Assembly: GCF_028728065.1 (NCBI RefSeq)
Contig: NZ_CP117812.1
Coordinates: forward strand, 1,612,001 to 1,676,000
DNA: 64,000 nt
Source of the DNA: Lentisphaera profundi
GTDB taxonomy: Bacteria; Verrucomicrobiota; Lentisphaeria; Lentisphaerales; Lentisphaeraceae
Direction: 5' to 3'
The notes beneath the pieces were generated by a model, which was not told the origin of the DNA, did not search any database, and was given only the letters and a program-made list of their open reading frames with translations. The translations under genes were made by a program, and so were the position numbers. The number at the start of each line of letters is the position of its first letter. Position 1 is the first letter of the stretch. Positions 54,912 to 63,158 of the stretch are shown here, piece after piece.

Positions 54912-55964
54912 ATGGCTAGAAAAAAACTATCAATTTCGGTTTACTCACTTGCGAAGGAGCTGGGGGTTTCACCTGCCACGGTATCCAAAGCCTTGAATAA
55001 TGCTGATGATATAGCGCTAAAAACAAAGAATAAAATCATCGCTAAAGCCGAAGAATATGGTTTTAAACCCCAAGTTTTACAGAGTAACTACCTCAATCTC
55101 TGTGCCATTATTGAACTCCCAGAAAAGTCCCCTACCATTTTTTCGCCTTACATTAATAGCGTGCTTGAGGGAATGTGGGATTACACTAGTCAGAATAATA
55201 TGGAAACTTCCATATTTGTGCAAAGCACCGACTTTCTAAATGATGTCAATCTACTCAAGCTACTCTCTCGTCGACGAGTCAATGGAATTCTCTTAATCAA
55301 CTGTGGTCAAGATAGTGAATATGTTAAGCACCTAATTGATAACAACATACCCTTTTGCTCACTTCAAAGTCATGCGGGCACACTAGAGCACCCCGTGATC
55401 CGTTTAGATGGTACTAAACCACTCTATGAAGCAACTAAGCACCTCATCGATTTGGGCCATAGCAAGATCGCTTATCTCAATGAGTTGGTGGACAAAGAAA
55501 TTGGTGACCAGCGCTTTATGGGCTATAAAAATGCCCTTAAGGATGCGGGCATCGCTTTAGACCCGAGTATCATTTTTGAAAATCCTGACCCCGCGGCCAT
55601 CAAAGATGGCTACGAATTTGGTTTTACAGGAATCCATAGCCTACTACAGGATAAACAACATTTTACAGCTGCGATCAGTAGTAGTATCCCTGTCGCCATG
55701 GGTGCGATGCGAGCCTTGAATCAAAATAAAATCCAAATTCCTGAGCAATGTTCCATCATTTCTTGTGATGACTCACCTGGCGCACCCTACTTAAGTCCAC
55801 CTCTCACCTGTATAAATTTTGCCAACAGAAATTTAGGATTTGCCGCCGCTAAATGGGTTCATCAAATGATTGATGGATCAGCGCCAGAAAATGTCCCCTA
55901 TGAGATGTGGATGGAAAGCAGCCTCATCCTCAGAAAAAGTACTACTAAGTGCCCTACAGACTAA
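54912..55964 (+). CDS. LacI-family transcriptional regulator
   Basis: 350 aa. The N-terminal helix-turn-helix (about 8-30) reads ISVYSLAKELGVSPATVSKALNN, followed by the hinge region (KTKNKIIAKAEEYGFKPQ) and a periplasmic-binding-protein-like sensor domain (about 60-345), with RVNGILLINC, HLIDLGHSKIAYLN and SIISCDDSPGAPYLSPPLT. Such regulators bind a sugar and release or bind their operator. It is preceded by a 276-bp gap with no clear terminator, so it may be read together with the sulfatase or from its own promoter. The 14-bp repeats at the mannosidase promoter are plausible targets. The ligand is unknown; a mannoside or rhamnoside is guessed from context. Confidence 0.88.
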   Translation: MARKKLSISVYSLAKELGVSPATVSKALNNADDIALKTKNKIIAKAEEYGFKPQVLQSNYLNLCAIIELPEKSPTIFSPYINSVLEGMWDYTSQNNMETSIFVQSTDFLNDVNLLKLLSRRRVNGILLINCGQDSEYVKHLIDNNIPFCSLQSHAGTLEHPVIRLDGTKPLYEATKHLIDLGHSKIAYLNELVDKEIGDQRFMGYKNALKDAGIALDPSIIFENPDPAAIKDGYEFGFTGIHSLLQDKQHFTAAISSSIPVAMGAMRALNQNKIQIPEQCSIISCDDSPGAPYLSPPLTCINFANRNLGFAAAKWVHQMIDGSAPENVPYEMWMESSLILRKSTTKCPTD

Positions 55965-56038
55965 AGTATAATTTCACTCGATTACTTAGTTAAGACAGCC
56001 TAAAAGTCTTGGGTCAGTGAAGCTCATTATTGACTGGT

Positions 56039-56058
56039 CGAGAAATGGCAATTTCTCG
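56039..56058. other. Perfect hairpin between convergent genes
   Basis: CGAGAAAT-GGCA-ATTTCTCG forms an 8-bp stem with a 4-base loop in the 223-bp gap between the LacI-type gene and the DUF1501 gene, which converge. There is no T-run on either side, so it is at most a weak terminator. A second imperfect hairpin (CGAGGGG with TCCCTCTCG) follows near 56064-56091. Confidence 0.4.
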
Positions 56059-56187
56059 CAGGCAAAGTTCGAGGGGAACAGGCTCCCTCTCGTAGACGAA
56101 GCCTTCAGCTACTTTATCTCGAGGAATTTTAGTGGTAGCTCTTTTCCTGTGGAGTTTTACGATAGCTAATGGATTCAGGTATAAGCC

Positions 56188-57600
56188 TCAGGTGAGTATA
56201 TCTTTCCAGACATGGCCATGAACATCGGTGAGTCGCATATCTCGTCCAGAGAAACGATAAGTTAGCTTCTCGTGATTGATCCCGAGTTGGTGCAATACCG
56301 TGGCCCAAAGGTCGTACACGGTGGAAACCTTATCAACGGCGTAATAACCCAGTTCATCAGTAGCACCATAAACTGAACCACCTTTGACGCCACCGCCGGC
56401 CATCCAGAGTGAGAATCCGTAGGGGTTGTGATCACGACCATTGGAGCCCTGCGAGAAAGGCGTACGGCCAAATTCACCCGTAAAGACAACCAGCGTTTCA
56501 TCCAATAAACCGCGTTCTTTAAGGTCAGTTAAAAGGGCCGCAATAGGCTGATCCACATGATCCGCCATGGCTTTGTGACCATTTGGTAGGTTTCCATGTT
56601 GATCCCAGGGATTAGCCGCTCCGCCACCACCGCCACCGCCCGCTTTACAGCAGGAGAGTTCCACAAAGCGAACGCCGCGTTCAACGAGTCGACGCGCCAT
56701 GAGGCATTGCTTGGCGTATTCAGACTTATTTTTATCTTTATCATTGACACCATAGGCATCGAGCGTTGCTTTCGATTCCTTTGATATATCGGTGAGTTGG
56801 GGTACTGACTCCTGCATTTCATAGGCCGTTTCAGTATTTTTCACTGAAGAAACAATGGCTTCTTCGTAAGCAATTTTTTTAGAGAAACGCTGATCGAGTT
56901 TTTTGACTAAACTGAGCATCTCAGTCTGTTTCTTATCTTGCATCCATGGTTGAATATTGGGTACCGCTTGATCACCGGAAATATTGAAAATGGAACCTTG
57001 ATGAACCGCTGGTAGGAAGGCATTGCCATAAACACTCACTCCACCGTGCATAATACCCGCATTTTTGGTTTTGAGTACAACGTAGCTCGGCAGATTTTTA
57101 TTCATCGTACCACAGCCATAACTCACCCAAGCACCTGCAGAGGGGTAACCAAGGAAAGGAAAACCAGTATGCATAAAAAAGTTCCCTTGAGCGTGTTCAG
57201 AAAACTTAGCCGTCATGGAGCGAACGATCGCAATATCATCAATTTTCTCATTAATTTTTGGAAAGAGATTAGTAAGTTCAATCCCTGATTGACCATATTT
57301 TTTCGATTCCCAGGGACTCTGAAAAATGTTACCATTATTATCGAACTGCGTTTTTTGGACCTTCATCGGCATCGGCTTGCCATGCATTTTTTTGAGTAAT
57401 GGCTTCGGGTCGAAGGAATCTACATGAGAAACACCACCTGACATGTAGAGAAATATTACGGACTTAGCTTTTGCTTTATGATGAAACTTCGGCTTATACT
57501 CTGCGGCCTCCGCAGAGTTAATCATCCCCGAAAGAGCCGATGCGCTCACTCCCATAGAAGTGAGTTTCATAAAGTCACGACGATTGATATTAGTAGACAT
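56188..57600 (-). CDS. Tat-exported DUF1501 protein
   Basis: 470 aa. A twin-arginine signal (NRRDFMKLTSMGVSASALSGM) indicates export in folded form. The body is the DUF1501 domain, with an alkaline-phosphatase/sulfatase-like fold: VIFLYMSGGVSHVDSFDPKP near the start, WDQHGNLPNGH, and VVFTGEFGRTPFSQ with DHNPYGFSLWMAGGGVKGG near the end. A Gly-run (AGGGGGGGAANP) lies in a loop. DUF1501 proteins in this phylum group nearly always pair with PSCyt/PSD1 proteins; here the partner gene overlaps by 11 bp upstream. Substrate and reaction are not known for the family. Intact. Confidence 0.88.
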   Translation of the reverse strand: MSTNINRRDFMKLTSMGVSASALSGMINSAEAAEYKPKFHHKAKAKSVIFLYMSGGVSHVDSFDPKPLLKKMHGKPMPMKVQKTQFDNNGNIFQSPWESKKYGQSGIELTNLFPKINEKIDDIAIVRSMTAKFSEHAQGNFFMHTGFPFLGYPSAGAWVSYGCGTMNKNLPSYVVLKTKNAGIMHGGVSVYGNAFLPAVHQGSIFNISGDQAVPNIQPWMQDKKQTEMLSLVKKLDQRFSKKIAYEEAIVSSVKNTETAYEMQESVPQLTDISKESKATLDAYGVNDKDKNKSEYAKQCLMARRLVERGVRFVELSCCKAGGGGGGGAANPWDQHGNLPNGHKAMADHVDQPIAALLTDLKERGLLDETLVVFTGEFGRTPFSQGSNGRDHNPYGFSLWMAGGGVKGGSVYGATDELGYYAVDKVSTVYDLWATVLHQLGINHEKLTYRFSGRDMRLTDVHGHVWKDILT

Positions 57601-60600
57601 ATATGAACTCCTTTGAATTAAGAAGAGCTAATGAAAGCTCATTATTTTCGTGGCTTTTTAAATATTCTAAGCAGGCATCTATTTCGGCCTGTTCAGGACT
57701 CCTGCCATAGAGCCGGTTATAGAGCTTAATAATATAAGCCACGGCTCCTTTTCCTTTTGTCTCTTGTTCAGCAATTTTCGTTAGATGATTGCTCATGTTT
57801 TTGGCAATGGGCCCATTCATTAGCAAAAGAGCTTGAGCTGGGACATTAGTGATATTTCTCTTACTCATGGTCGTCATGGGAACTGGAAAATCAAAGCTTT
57901 CGTTAAATTTATCCAAACTATTTCTAATAATATTGTGGTGCATTGTACGGTAGTTTTTTCCCCCCACATAATGAAGACTATCTTTGATTGCTTCGACATC
58001 GAGGCGACGTGGGGTGTAGTAAGTCAGGTAAGTATTTAAGGGGTCTTTTTCCAGATTAATCTCGGCGGCTTCAGATGATAATTGAAAAGTCTGCGATGTG
58101 ACCATCTTGCGCAAAGCCGTTTTAATTGACCAGTTATTTTCCTCAAAATCTAGTGCTAGGTAATCCAGTAATTCCGGATGTGTTGGCTTCTTACCCAAGA
58201 GACCAAAGTTATCGGTGGAAGTCACAATCCCGTTGCCAAAAACATAATTCCAAAGACGGTTGACGAGTACTCGAGATTTGAGTGAATTGGTGTCTGAAGT
58301 GATATCCTGCGCTAGTTGAAGGCGTCCCGAATTTTCTGAATTGTACTTCTTGTCTGAAAAGACTTCTAAGAAGCCTCTTGGAACTTCATGGCTCTCTTTT
58401 TTGTAATCTCCGCGAACGAAAAGCTTTGAGTTCACGACTTCACTTTCGTGCAAACCCGGAGCTCTTTGTGGAATAATAATTTCTTTTTCCAAGTCTCTAT
58501 ATTTCTGAATGAGTTTTTGAAGTTTAGGGGGCATCGAAGCTAGCTCATTATTGAGAAGGCCTTCTTTTAACATAAGGTTCACATACTTTGCTTCCGCATC
58601 ACTAGCTTTGCCCTGCTTCCAATTATTGAGGGATTGAATCAAGGCTTTTTGAAAAGCCGCCAATAATTCATGCTCATTTTTGATTTCTAGATTTTCGCCA
58701 AGTATCTCAATGAAATTGATCGGGATATTCCGAGGCGCATCTTCTGCGATAATTAACTCTGTCATCCCGAACCAACTACGATCAGATTTTCTTGGACCAT
58801 GAACTGCGTCTTTTGCCGTTCTAATTTCAAAATGCAGGCGGTCATCACGCCAGTAATCCCATTTGCGATTTACTGAAAACCATTTGCTTCCATCTTGTTC
58901 TTTAAATTCATGGGTTGGGTGAAGTAGTCCGTGACTTAAGGGATAATTTCTTACTGGCGTTTTTGCAGATGACTTGCCTCCAACACTGTTTAGCCAAATA
59001 CCTTTTTGAGTCGCTCGAAAATTATTACTCATCAGAACCGCCGCATGCTTATCTGAGATGAGGTGGGAATAAACACCTCTCGGATAAATGCCCGTGACGG
59101 CATATTCATTTTCACCAAAGAGGGCAAAACTACCTGCTGGACTTACTTTATTTGCCGTTGAATTACCTGATATTCGAAGTTTATCGAGATCGCTTTGCTT
59201 ACCGAAGTCTAGGTAGAGATCAGCTGAAGCACGTAACTTGGCATTGTGCTCCACAGCACTTTTTAGATCTATTTTGAGTCGAGATAATTTATTTTGTAAT
59301 TCTTTGTTATTTCTAAACTTCAACAAATCAAAGGGCTTTGATCTCTCCAAAAACAGCTTTTGTTCACGCTCTTTTTCAAATAAGGCGACTTCTTTTTTTG
59401 ATCTTTTCTTAGCATGTTTTTTGCGCATTGCCTTGCTGATGGCAATAGTTTGATTAGCCCTTTGATGCAGAGCCTTGAAATCATACTTTTGAGTAAGCCA
59501 ATAATCCGCCAGCTCTTGGTGAATTTCTTTTTTGAGCTCAGCAATTTCTTTCTTATTAATTTCCAGTTGATCGGGAGTGTTGATAATCACATTACCAATC
59601 TTTGTGGAATCTAAAACCCCGTAGAAACGATGAAAATCGTCTTGGCTAATGGGATCAAACTTGTGATGGTGACAGCGGGCACAGGAAACAGTGATTCCGA
59701 GCATGGCTTTGGACACGACATCAATTTGATTATCAGTTGCAGTGACTTGCTCAGCATAAGCATCAGTCACACCAAAGCCGTAGGGATTCATACGGAAATG
59801 AGCAGGGCCAATCGCCGATTCATTAATTTTTAATTCTTTATTGATACGAGGACTCTTGAGGAGGTCGCCGGCAATATGTTCAGTCAAAAGCTGCTCATAA
59901 GAAATATCATCATTGAGCGCTCTGACTAAATAATCTCTGTAAACATCTGCATAGGGAATCACTGGATCACCTTCTGAGCCATGTGTATTGGCAAAGCGAT
60001 ACCAATCCATCCAATGACGTGCCCAACGTTCACCAAATTCTGGTGAATTTAAAAGTTTATCGACATATTTTTCAAAATTATTCTGACTTGGATTCTTTTT
60101 AAATTCTAGGACGTCTTGGTAGTCGGGAGGAAGTCCAATAAGCACTAAAGAGGCGCGACGAATCAGCGTTTCCGGTTTTGCTTTACCCAGAGGAACAAGC
60201 TCATTCTCCTCTTGTTTTTGAGCCACAAAGGCGTCAATAGGGCTTTTTTGAAAACGAGTATTTTTCACTTTTGGAACTGGGTGATTTTTAAGTTCTTCAA
60301 ATGACCACCACTTGGCTCGTTTATCACGCACTGTTGCCCAGGGGATCGCATTTTCTAAATCTTTCTTTGTGGGCTTTGTTGTACGCGGGTCAGGCGCCCC
60401 CATGTCGATCCATTTTGCGAAGTTCGCAATGACTTCGGGAGAAAGCTTTGGCGCTTTAGCGGGCATTTCCATATCTTCTTCTTCATGGCGAATACTCGCC
60501 ATCAAAAAACTATCTTTAGAATTGCCGGGAATCAAGGTGTCGCCCCAATCACCGCCTTCCAAGAAGGGCTCTTTCCAATCAAGAGCCAAGCCACCCTTTT

Positions 60601-60757
60601 TCTTACCGCCCTCTTCTTTGCTCAAGCTATTGTGACAATCATAACAGCTTTCCGCCAGCACGGGGCGGATATGAGTTTCGAAGAATTCATAGCCCTGATT
60701 AGCTAAAAGTTCACTAGCGCAGATGAGTAAGCTTATAAAAGTTAGTTTTGTCTTCAT
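57590..60757 (-). CDS. PSCyt1-DUF1549-DUF1553 (PSD1) cytochrome-like protein
   Basis: 1055 aa with a signal peptide (KLTFISLLICASELLA). The N-terminal PSCyt1 domain (about 25-125) has a heme c motif CYDCH (Cys38-Cys41-His42), a GGDWGDTLIPG segment, and a later Met in EDMEMPAKAP that could be the axial ligand. DUF1549/PSCyt2 follows (about 165-370) with a second CxxCH (CARCHHHKFDPIS), then a variable middle part (about 390-780) and DUF1553/PSD1 (about 800-1050), with LVNRLWNYVFGNGIV and NVPAQALLLMNGP. These large proteins are numerous in Planctomycetota and Lentisphaerota; their role is unknown but presumed redox-linked processing of external substrates. It is co-transcribed with the DUF1501 gene. 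Confidence 0.9.
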   Translation of the reverse strand: MKTKLTFISLLICASELLANQGYEFFETHIRPVLAESCYDCHNSLSKEEGGKKKGGLALDWKEPFLEGGDWGDTLIPGNSKDSFLMASIRHEEEDMEMPAKAPKLSPEVIANFAKWIDMGAPDPRTTKPTKKDLENAIPWATVRDKRAKWWSFEELKNHPVPKVKNTRFQKSPIDAFVAQKQEENELVPLGKAKPETLIRRASLVLIGLPPDYQDVLEFKKNPSQNNFEKYVDKLLNSPEFGERWARHWMDWYRFANTHGSEGDPVIPYADVYRDYLVRALNDDISYEQLLTEHIAGDLLKSPRINKELKINESAIGPAHFRMNPYGFGVTDAYAEQVTATDNQIDVVSKAMLGITVSCARCHHHKFDPISQDDFHRFYGVLDSTKIGNVIINTPDQLEINKKEIAELKKEIHQELADYWLTQKYDFKALHQRANQTIAISKAMRKKHAKKRSKKEVALFEKEREQKLFLERSKPFDLLKFRNNKELQNKLSRLKIDLKSAVEHNAKLRASADLYLDFGKQSDLDKLRISGNSTANKVSPAGSFALFGENEYAVTGIYPRGVYSHLISDKHAAVLMSNNFRATQKGIWLNSVGGKSSAKTPVRNYPLSHGLLHPTHEFKEQDGSKWFSVNRKWDYWRDDRLHFEIRTAKDAVHGPRKSDRSWFGMTELIIAEDAPRNIPINFIEILGENLEIKNEHELLAAFQKALIQSLNNWKQGKASDAEAKYVNLMLKEGLLNNELASMPPKLQKLIQKYRDLEKEIIIPQRAPGLHESEVVNSKLFVRGDYKKESHEVPRGFLEVFSDKKYNSENSGRLQLAQDITSDTNSLKSRVLVNRLWNYVFGNGIVTSTDNFGLLGKKPTHPELLDYLALDFEENNWSIKTALRKMVTSQTFQLSSEAAEINLEKDPLNTYLTYYTPRRLDVEAIKDSLHYVGGKNYRTMHHNIIRNSLDKFNESFDFPVPMTTMSKRNITNVPAQALLLMNGPIAKNMSNHLTKIAEQETKGKGAVAYIIKLYNRLYGRSPEQAEIDACLEYLKSHENNELSLALLNSKEFIYVY

Positions 60758-60931
60758 TGTATGACTGCTCTCTTTAATACTTAATTAATATGATAACTAA
60801 TCCCATAACGCTTAACTTGCAAGCTTATTGTGTCAAATGTTAATATTTATTTTTAAAATGTAATGTAAATGTAAATATGAAAGACTTATAAAAGCGGGCA
60901 ATGAAGCTGCTAAAGCAACTTCAGCTCAAGC

Positions 60932-61012
60932 TTATTTTGGCTCCCAGTTTTTAATGATTTTCACCTGACGACCTTCATTTTCCACTGCCTTGATTACTGC
61001 ACACGACTTTTT
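60932..61012 (-). pseudogene. 3' remnant of a DUF4432-like gene
   Basis: On the minus strand the sequence reads AVIKAVENEGRQVKIIKNWEPK and then TAA. It closely follows the C-terminal end of the DUF4432 protein at 61923-63143 (SKIAGLNEGRRVKYIKTPENK). No matching reading frame continues upstream, so only the end of a paralogous gene is left. The rest of the 60758-61091 gap is AT-rich with no gene that I can support. Confidence 0.6.
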
Positions 61013-61091
61013 GCACAAACTTAAGAAAGCTCAGCTTGATAAGCGCTAAATCAAATCACTCAATAGTGAGGTTCAAATATTCCTTAAAGTT

Positions 61092-61379
61092 TCATTTCAA
61101 TCTTCTATTCATACGTTTATAAATACTATTATTTTCACGTTTACCCACTGAAATAACATAGATGATCATTTCATTATTAATGACTTCATACGCCAATCTA
61201 TAACCTGAACTTCTAAGTTTAATCTTATACAGGTTTGAGTGCCCAGAAAGTTTATTTTGTTCAATACGGGGTTCATTCAACACTTTTTCTAACTTCTTTT
61301 TAAATTGTTCTTTTATCGTGTGTCCAAGTTTATCCCATTCTTTTTTCGCAGAAGGCAAAAAGCTTAAATCATAACTCAT
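61092..61379 (-). CDS. RelE/ParE-type toxin
   Basis: 95 aa from the ATG inside the end of the antitoxin gene (11-bp overlap); a TTG one codon earlier is possible. The sequence follows the RelE fold: YDLSFLPSAKKEWDKLG, KLEKVLNEPRIEQNKLSGHSNLYKIKLRSSGYRLAYEV, then IIYVISVGKRENNSIYK, with basic residues (Arg/Lys) in the positions used for mRNA cleavage on the ribosome. RelE toxins stop translation when the antitoxin is degraded. It is the second gene of a toxin-antitoxin operon. Confidence 0.88.
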   Translation of the reverse strand: MSYDLSFLPSAKKEWDKLGHTIKEQFKKKLEKVLNEPRIEQNKLSGHSNLYKIKLRSSGYRLAYEVINNEMIIYVISVGKRENNSIYKRMNRRLK

Positions 61380-61620
61380 CAAGTGTCACTTTTATAGCTT
61401 GAGATTTTTCCTTAATTCTCTCTTTATGAATTTGGATCAACTCCAAATCTTCAATGTAATTCATCATATTTTCATAGCTGTCCGCAGAAATAAGATAGGC
61501 TGTTGGTGTATTATGGTTTAAAATAACGATGGGACTCCCCTCTGATTCATTCAATAAAGCAGTTGGGTTTTTTTTCAATTCTGAAATACTTGCACTGTAA
61601 TCACTTAGAAGACTCTGCAT
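61369..61620 (-). CDS. Phd/YefM-type antitoxin
   Basis: 83 aa. The N-terminal dimerising DNA-binding part (SLLSDYSASISELKKNPTALLNESEGSPIVILNHNTPTAYLISADSY in overview) follows the Phd/YefM pattern; the C-terminal acidic/basic helix (DLELIQIHKERIKEK) would wrap the toxin. AAGGA lies 7 bp before the ATG. It precedes the toxin gene and overlaps it, the usual order. It should repress its own promoter in the short AT-rich upstream region. Confidence 0.85.
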   Translation of the reverse strand: MQSLLSDYSASISELKKNPTALLNESEGSPIVILNHNTPTAYLISADSYENMMNYIEDLELIQIHKERIKEKSQAIKVTLDEL

Positions 61621-61704
61621 AATAAAATCCTTAAATAAGTTCTTAAATAGATACTTATATTAGACCTAATATAAATGCATTACAATCTTATATCTAATAA
61701 AACA

Positions 61705-61872
61705 TCACCCCAACATTTCCCCTAGATCCTCCACATCAAGTTTGGCGTAGTGCTGAATTGAGCTGAGGAAAGCATGACCAAGGAACTTTTGTACGAGGTA
61801 AATATTTACGTCATCTTTGATGAGCGGGATTGTTCGATCCTGCACAGTGAGTGACAGGTGTAAGCGATGAGC
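61705..61872 (-). pseudogene. C-terminal remnant of a tyrosine recombinase (integrase)
   Basis: The minus strand reads AHRLHLSLTV...KDDVNIYLVQKFLGHAFLSS followed by IQHYAKLDVEDLGEMLG and TGA. This is the end of a tyrosine recombinase: HxLxH box (with Arg replaced by His), LVQKFLGH, and the nucleophile region with Tyr in QHYAKLD. A TAG precedes the first residues and no upstream catalytic domain is present. The gene is therefore a fragment about 55 codons long. The rest of the 61621-61922 gap is the short promoter region of the antitoxin gene and nothing else recognisable. Confidence 0.75.
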
Positions 61873-61922
61873 CTAGCGCACTTAGCGTATTTTTTGAAGG
61901 CTCGTGAAACCCCTTTGCTTAA

Positions 61923-63143
61923 TTATTTATTCTCAGGTGTTTTAATATATTTCACCCGACGGCCTTCATTGAGTCCTGCAATTTTTGATTGAGCTTTTTT
62001 CACTTCATTTAAACCTGAATGAAGCGTGTACTCTAAATGATAATTGATACTCTCACCAGCTTTGATTTTTGGTAAGCGCCCCATTTTACGTTCATGTGAA
62101 CGATTCGCCGGAAAGGTATTGCCTGGCTCAAGGCCTGTTACATAGCCATTTTCCAGGCTGTCTTCATTTTTCCACTGAGTTAAATACGGAAGAGAATCGG
62201 TATTAAAACTAAAGGAAACCGCTTTATCAGCCTTTTTATTATGCAGCATAAAATGGGCAAAGCCATTTTTATCCGCAAAAGGGACAATCTGATAGACTTT
62301 CTCATCCGCCCACACTTTGGCTGAGGCATCGTAAACTTGATAGCTATCAAGGCTTTTAGCAGCATAATCATTGAAGGGCTGAACTTCTGCAATGGTACCT
62401 TCCAAACGTGAGCCTGCTTCAAGTAGTTCTTTTGCGAAGTTCGCATGATAGAGAACTTGGAATTCTTTTTCTTGTGAAGAATTATTTGTCACTACATCAT
62501 CGAAGCGAAAGCTATGGGAACCAGGAATAGTCGAAATAGTCGTTTCCAAAGTGAAATTGGCGCCCTTGAACCAAACTTCATTAACAATTCCCGTCACGCT
62601 AATGCGATGCGGGGGAAGCTTATCCACTTTTACAGTAAGTTCCGATGCTGGAATATGAGCGATGCGACCATGCAAAGTCATGAGACGACCATCATCATCA
62701 CCTGGGTGCCCTGAGTATTCGAGTCCGCAGCGCACCATCCATTCATTGAAAGAATCGAGCCAACCTAGGCCACCATTTATATTGAGGTTGACATTGCGAG
62801 GATGAACAATTTCTTTGACCGGTGAATCCCAGCCTAAGGTGATATCTTTTGAACGCACGCTCATGACATTCATCCCACGAGTAGGAATAATGTCGATTTC
62901 AATTTCACCATTATTTATGGTGACGAGTTCGACGCCTTCTTGCATTCCACCGTGAAGTGTTTTCTTAGTCACCGACCAGTCTGCAGTTGCGCCCACTCCA
63001 AAATCTGCAGCTGTATAAGCCCCATCACTAAGGCTGATGTTTTTCTCTACCGAACTGAGAGTAATTTCGCTGTCAGCTGTTTTATGCATTTGGCAAGATG
63101 TGGCTACAGTTAAGGCACATATGCCGAATAAAAAATGTTTCAT
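61923..63143 (-). CDS. DUF4432 aldose-epimerase-fold protein, probable lipoprotein
   Basis: 406 aa. The N terminus is a signal peptide with Cys17 after ALTVATS, so it is probably lipid-anchored. The body is the DUF4432/galactose mutarotase-like beta-sandwich, with EIDIIPTRGMNVMSV, GGLGWLDSFNEWMVRCGLE, LHGRIAHIPAS, and VTGLEPGNTFPANRSHERKMGRLPKIKAGES. Such proteins are thought to bind or isomerise sugars; no reaction is proved for the family as far as I know. It follows the shikimate dehydrogenase-like gene after 15 bp and so may be co-transcribed with it. A remnant of a close paralogue lies about 1 kb downstream. Confidence 0.82.
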   Translation of the reverse strand: MKHFLFGICALTVATSCQMHKTADSEITLSSVEKNISLSDGAYTAADFGVGATADWSVTKKTLHGGMQEGVELVTINNGEIEIDIIPTRGMNVMSVRSKDITLGWDSPVKEIVHPRNVNLNINGGLGWLDSFNEWMVRCGLEYSGHPGDDDGRLMTLHGRIAHIPASELTVKVDKLPPHRISVTGIVNEVWFKGANFTLETTISTIPGSHSFRFDDVVTNNSSQEKEFQVLYHANFAKELLEAGSRLEGTIAEVQPFNDYAAKSLDSYQVYDASAKVWADEKVYQIVPFADKNGFAHFMLHNKKADKAVSFSFNTDSLPYLTQWKNEDSLENGYVTGLEPGNTFPANRSHERKMGRLPKIKAGESINYHLEYTLHSGLNEVKKAQSKIAGLNEGRRVKYIKTPENK

Positions 63144-63158
63144 ATATATCTCTCATTA

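Noticed and set aside
60831-60836. TTGACA (minus strand) upstream of the PSCyt/PSD1 gene
   Set aside because: No suitable -10 box at 16-18 bp; not reported as a promoter.
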